From Terriglobia bacterium (lineage in GTDB: Bacteria; Acidobacteriota; Terriglobia; UBA7540), in the NCBI GenBank assembly GCA_022866195.1, contig JALHUF010000627.1, positions 1 to 6,109 of the forward strand: a stretch of 6,109 nucleotides of DNA. Direction: 5' to 3'. The notes beneath the pieces were generated by a model. It had not been told where the DNA came from. It was given only the letters and a program-made list of their open reading frames with translations, and did no database searches. Each line of letters begins with the position of its first letter. Positions within the stretch are counted from its first letter, which is position 1. Positions 4,720 through 6,109 of this stretch are shown here, in pieces. The position numbers and the translations under genes are program-made.

Positions 4720-4754
4720 CAACTGGCAACCGGCAACTGACAACTGGCTACTCG
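4720..4754. repeat. heptamer array caactgg ending at the mrfB start
   Basis: Five units: caactgg, caaccgg, caactga, caactgg, ctactcg. The array ends two bases before the mrfB ATG. Bases 4737-4746 are the exact reverse complement of 4672-4681 in the previous array. Confidence 0.88.
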
Positions 4755-4756
4755 CA

Positions 4757-6022
4757 ATGAACCTGGAAGAAAAACTCCGACAACTGAAACAGGCGGCAAA
4801 GACTCGCAGCCGCGATACCGAGCTGGAGCGCCAGCTTGAGTACCTGCGCCGCCTGGAGCGACCCGCGCGCCCGCTCCCCGCCCAGCGCGCGCCCCAGCGC
4901 ATCGAGGAATATGTTGATGGGCAAGTGGAGAAGAATGCTTACGGCGAGTTCTTCCTGGCGCGGCAGGCGCTACCCTTTGGCCGGCCTTACGGGAAGCTTC
5001 GCACCAGCGATCTGGCGAGCGCCGACCTCAGCCCCTTGAATCTCTGGCTGGAAGATGCCGTCCTTCCCCCGACCTCGGAGTTGGTGTATCTGGACACCGA
5101 GACCACGGGCTTGGCGGGCGGCACGGGCACTTGCGCCTTCCTCATCGGCCTGGGCGCCGTCGAGGGCTCGAAATTTGTTATCCGGCAGTATTTCCTGCGC
5201 GACTATCCGGAGGAAAAGGCCGCGCTCGTGGCGGTCGCCGAGGCCCTCCAAGGTTACAGAGGAGTCGTCACGTTCAACGGCAAGACCTTCGACCTTCCTC
5301 TGCTCGAAACCCGCTACGCCCTGGCGCGCTTGAAGTCTCCTTTCGCCCGCCTGGTGCATCTGGATGCGCTTCATCCCTCCCGCCGCTTGTGGAAGCTGCG
5401 TCTGGAGACCTGCGAGCTCACGCGTCTGGAACAGGAAGTTCTGGGAGTGAGCCGGGAAGGAGACGTCCCGGGGTCGGAGATTCCGCAAATCTACTTCGAT
5501 TACTTGCGCACGGGAAGCGCGCAGGCGCTCCAGCCGGTGTTCTATCACAACGCGCTGGACATCGTTTCGCTGGCCGGCTTGACGGTGGAACTGGCGCGAG
5601 CGCTGAGCGATGCGGGAACGCTGGCTTCCAGCCTCGATTTGTTCAGCCTGAGCCGCATCTTCCAGCGCGCGCACGCCACGGAACGTTCGCTCGAGACCTG
5701 CAAACAAGCCCTGGACAAGGGCCTGCCCCAACTTGTCGAGACGCAGGCGCTGTGGCAGTTGGCCGCCCAGCACAAGCGGCAGCGCCAACACGATTTGGCC
5801 GTCGAGCTCTGGAATGAGCTCGCCCGCCGCGAAGCGCCCTTCGCCATCCAGGCGCTGGAAGAATTAGCTATCTACTACGAGCATCGCCAGCGGGATGTGA
5901 CTGCCGCCCTCAAATTCACCAGCACAGCCATCGCGCGGCTGCGCGAGCAGGCTGGCAATCCGACCCACCTCAAACGCTTCGCTCACCGCCTGGAGCGCCT
6001 GCAAAGGAAGTCGGCACTGTAG
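4757..6022 (+). CDS. mrfB: MrfB (YprB)-type DEDDh exonuclease with TPR-like tail
   Basis: This is the predicted metal-dependent 3'-5' exonuclease acting with MrfA; the B. subtilis pair removes mitomycin C damage without UvrABC. The 421 residues begin with a charged helical segment (1-35). An RNase H-like DnaQ-type domain follows: Exo I YLDTETTGL (111-119; D113, E115), Exo II VTFNGKTFDLPLLETR (171-186; D179) and Exo III YHNALDIVSL (263-272; H264, D268), a complete DEDDh set. Residues about 290-395 look like two or three TPR helical pairs, as in YprB. Length is close to the roughly 410 residues of the B. subtilis protein. I chose ATG 4757: the longer frame from TTG 4706 would add 17 residues translated from the heptamer array. 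No clear Shine-Dalgarno precedes the ATG. The 72-base gap after mrfA, same strand, suggests an operon. Confidence 0.92.
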   Translation: MNLEEKLRQLKQAAKTRSRDTELERQLEYLRRLERPARPLPAQRAPQRIEEYVDGQVEKNAYGEFFLARQALPFGRPYGKLRTSDLASADLSPLNLWLEDAVLPPTSELVYLDTETTGLAGGTGTCAFLIGLGAVEGSKFVIRQYFLRDYPEEKAALVAVAEALQGYRGVVTFNGKTFDLPLLETRYALARLKSPFARLVHLDALHPSRRLWKLRLETCELTRLEQEVLGVSREGDVPGSEIPQIYFDYLRTGSAQALQPVFYHNALDIVSLAGLTVELARALSDAGTLASSLDLFSLSRIFQRAHATERSLETCKQALDKGLPQLVETQALWQLAAQHKRQRQHDLAVELWNELARREAPFAIQALEELAIYYEHRQRDVTAALKFTSTAIARLREQAGNPTHLKRFAHRLERLQRKSAL

Positions 6023-6090
6023 CCGCGCAGTTCCCCTCGCCGCAGCCACGAATCGCCGCCAGCAACGAGGACAACCCGTCCCGATTGCGC

Positions 6091-6109
6091 GGCTTCAGCC
6101 CCTGAGGCC
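6091..6109. repeat. hairpin downstream of mrfB
   Basis: ggcttcag (6091-6098) can pair with ctgaggcc (6102-6109) through eight pairs including one G-T wobble, around a 3-base loop. A second, wider pairing joins gccgcgca (6022-6029) and tgcgcggc (6086-6093). Either could mark the mrfB transcript end. The window stops before any T-tract could be seen, and a dispersed GC-rich palindrome is equally likely. Confidence 0.4.

Noticed and set aside
4706..4756. 17-residue N-terminal extension of MrfB from a TTG start
   Set aside because: The extension is translated from the caactgg heptamer array, has no ribosome binding site, and is followed by an ATG where a charged helix typical of the protein begins.
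4970..5791. 273-codon open frame on the reverse strand within mrfB
   Set aside because: It lies opposite the complete DEDDh exonuclease domain. Its composition is that of a mirrored GC-rich frame.

Overview
The window reads as a piece of a GC-rich, free-living bacterial chromosome, most likely an acidobacterium. That assignment is an inference. It rests on strong G/C preference at third codon positions, TTG/GTG starts, and intergenic DNA packed with degenerate 7-bp tandem arrays (agtgacN, tcagaaN, gattgNN and similar), which I associate with Acidobacteriota. No marker gene is present to prove it.

Layout. Bases 1-39 may be the tail of an unidentified gene. Bases 190-660 (+) encode a 156-residue membrane-anchored protein with a possible BamE-like C-terminal domain. 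Bases 842-1063 (-) encode a small two-helix membrane protein lying between two copies of a facing inverted repeat (737-800 and 1095-1136). Bases 1334-1796 (-) hold a HicA-HicB type II toxin-antitoxin pair with an 8-bp overlap. Bases 1797-2305 contain no gene but are built almost entirely of short-period tandem arrays, including a 12-copy octamer array. Bases 2306-4684 (+) encode an MrfA (YprA)-type DExH helicase with a C-terminal four-cysteine zinc site. Bases 4757-6022 (+) encode an MrfB (YprB)-type DEDDh exonuclease with a TPR-like tail. The last 87 bases are intergenic and contain a hairpin.

How the genes work together. In Bacillus subtilis, MrfA and MrfB form a helicase-exonuclease pair that repairs mitomycin C damage independently of UvrABC. 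Here the two homologues are adjacent, co-directional and keep every key motif, so the same DNA repair role is a strong inference. HicA (a predicted mRNA-cleaving toxin) and HicB (its antitoxin) form a separate, self-contained module. The two membrane proteins have no evident link to either system.

The most unusual feature is where the tandem arrays fall. They occupy the mrfA leader, an 11-codon in-frame stretch inside mrfA, the mrfA stop codon and the whole mrfA-mrfB junction up to the mrfB ATG. At two of these places paired arrays can form 10-bp stems that could affect translation. I see no convincing wholly new multi-gene system.
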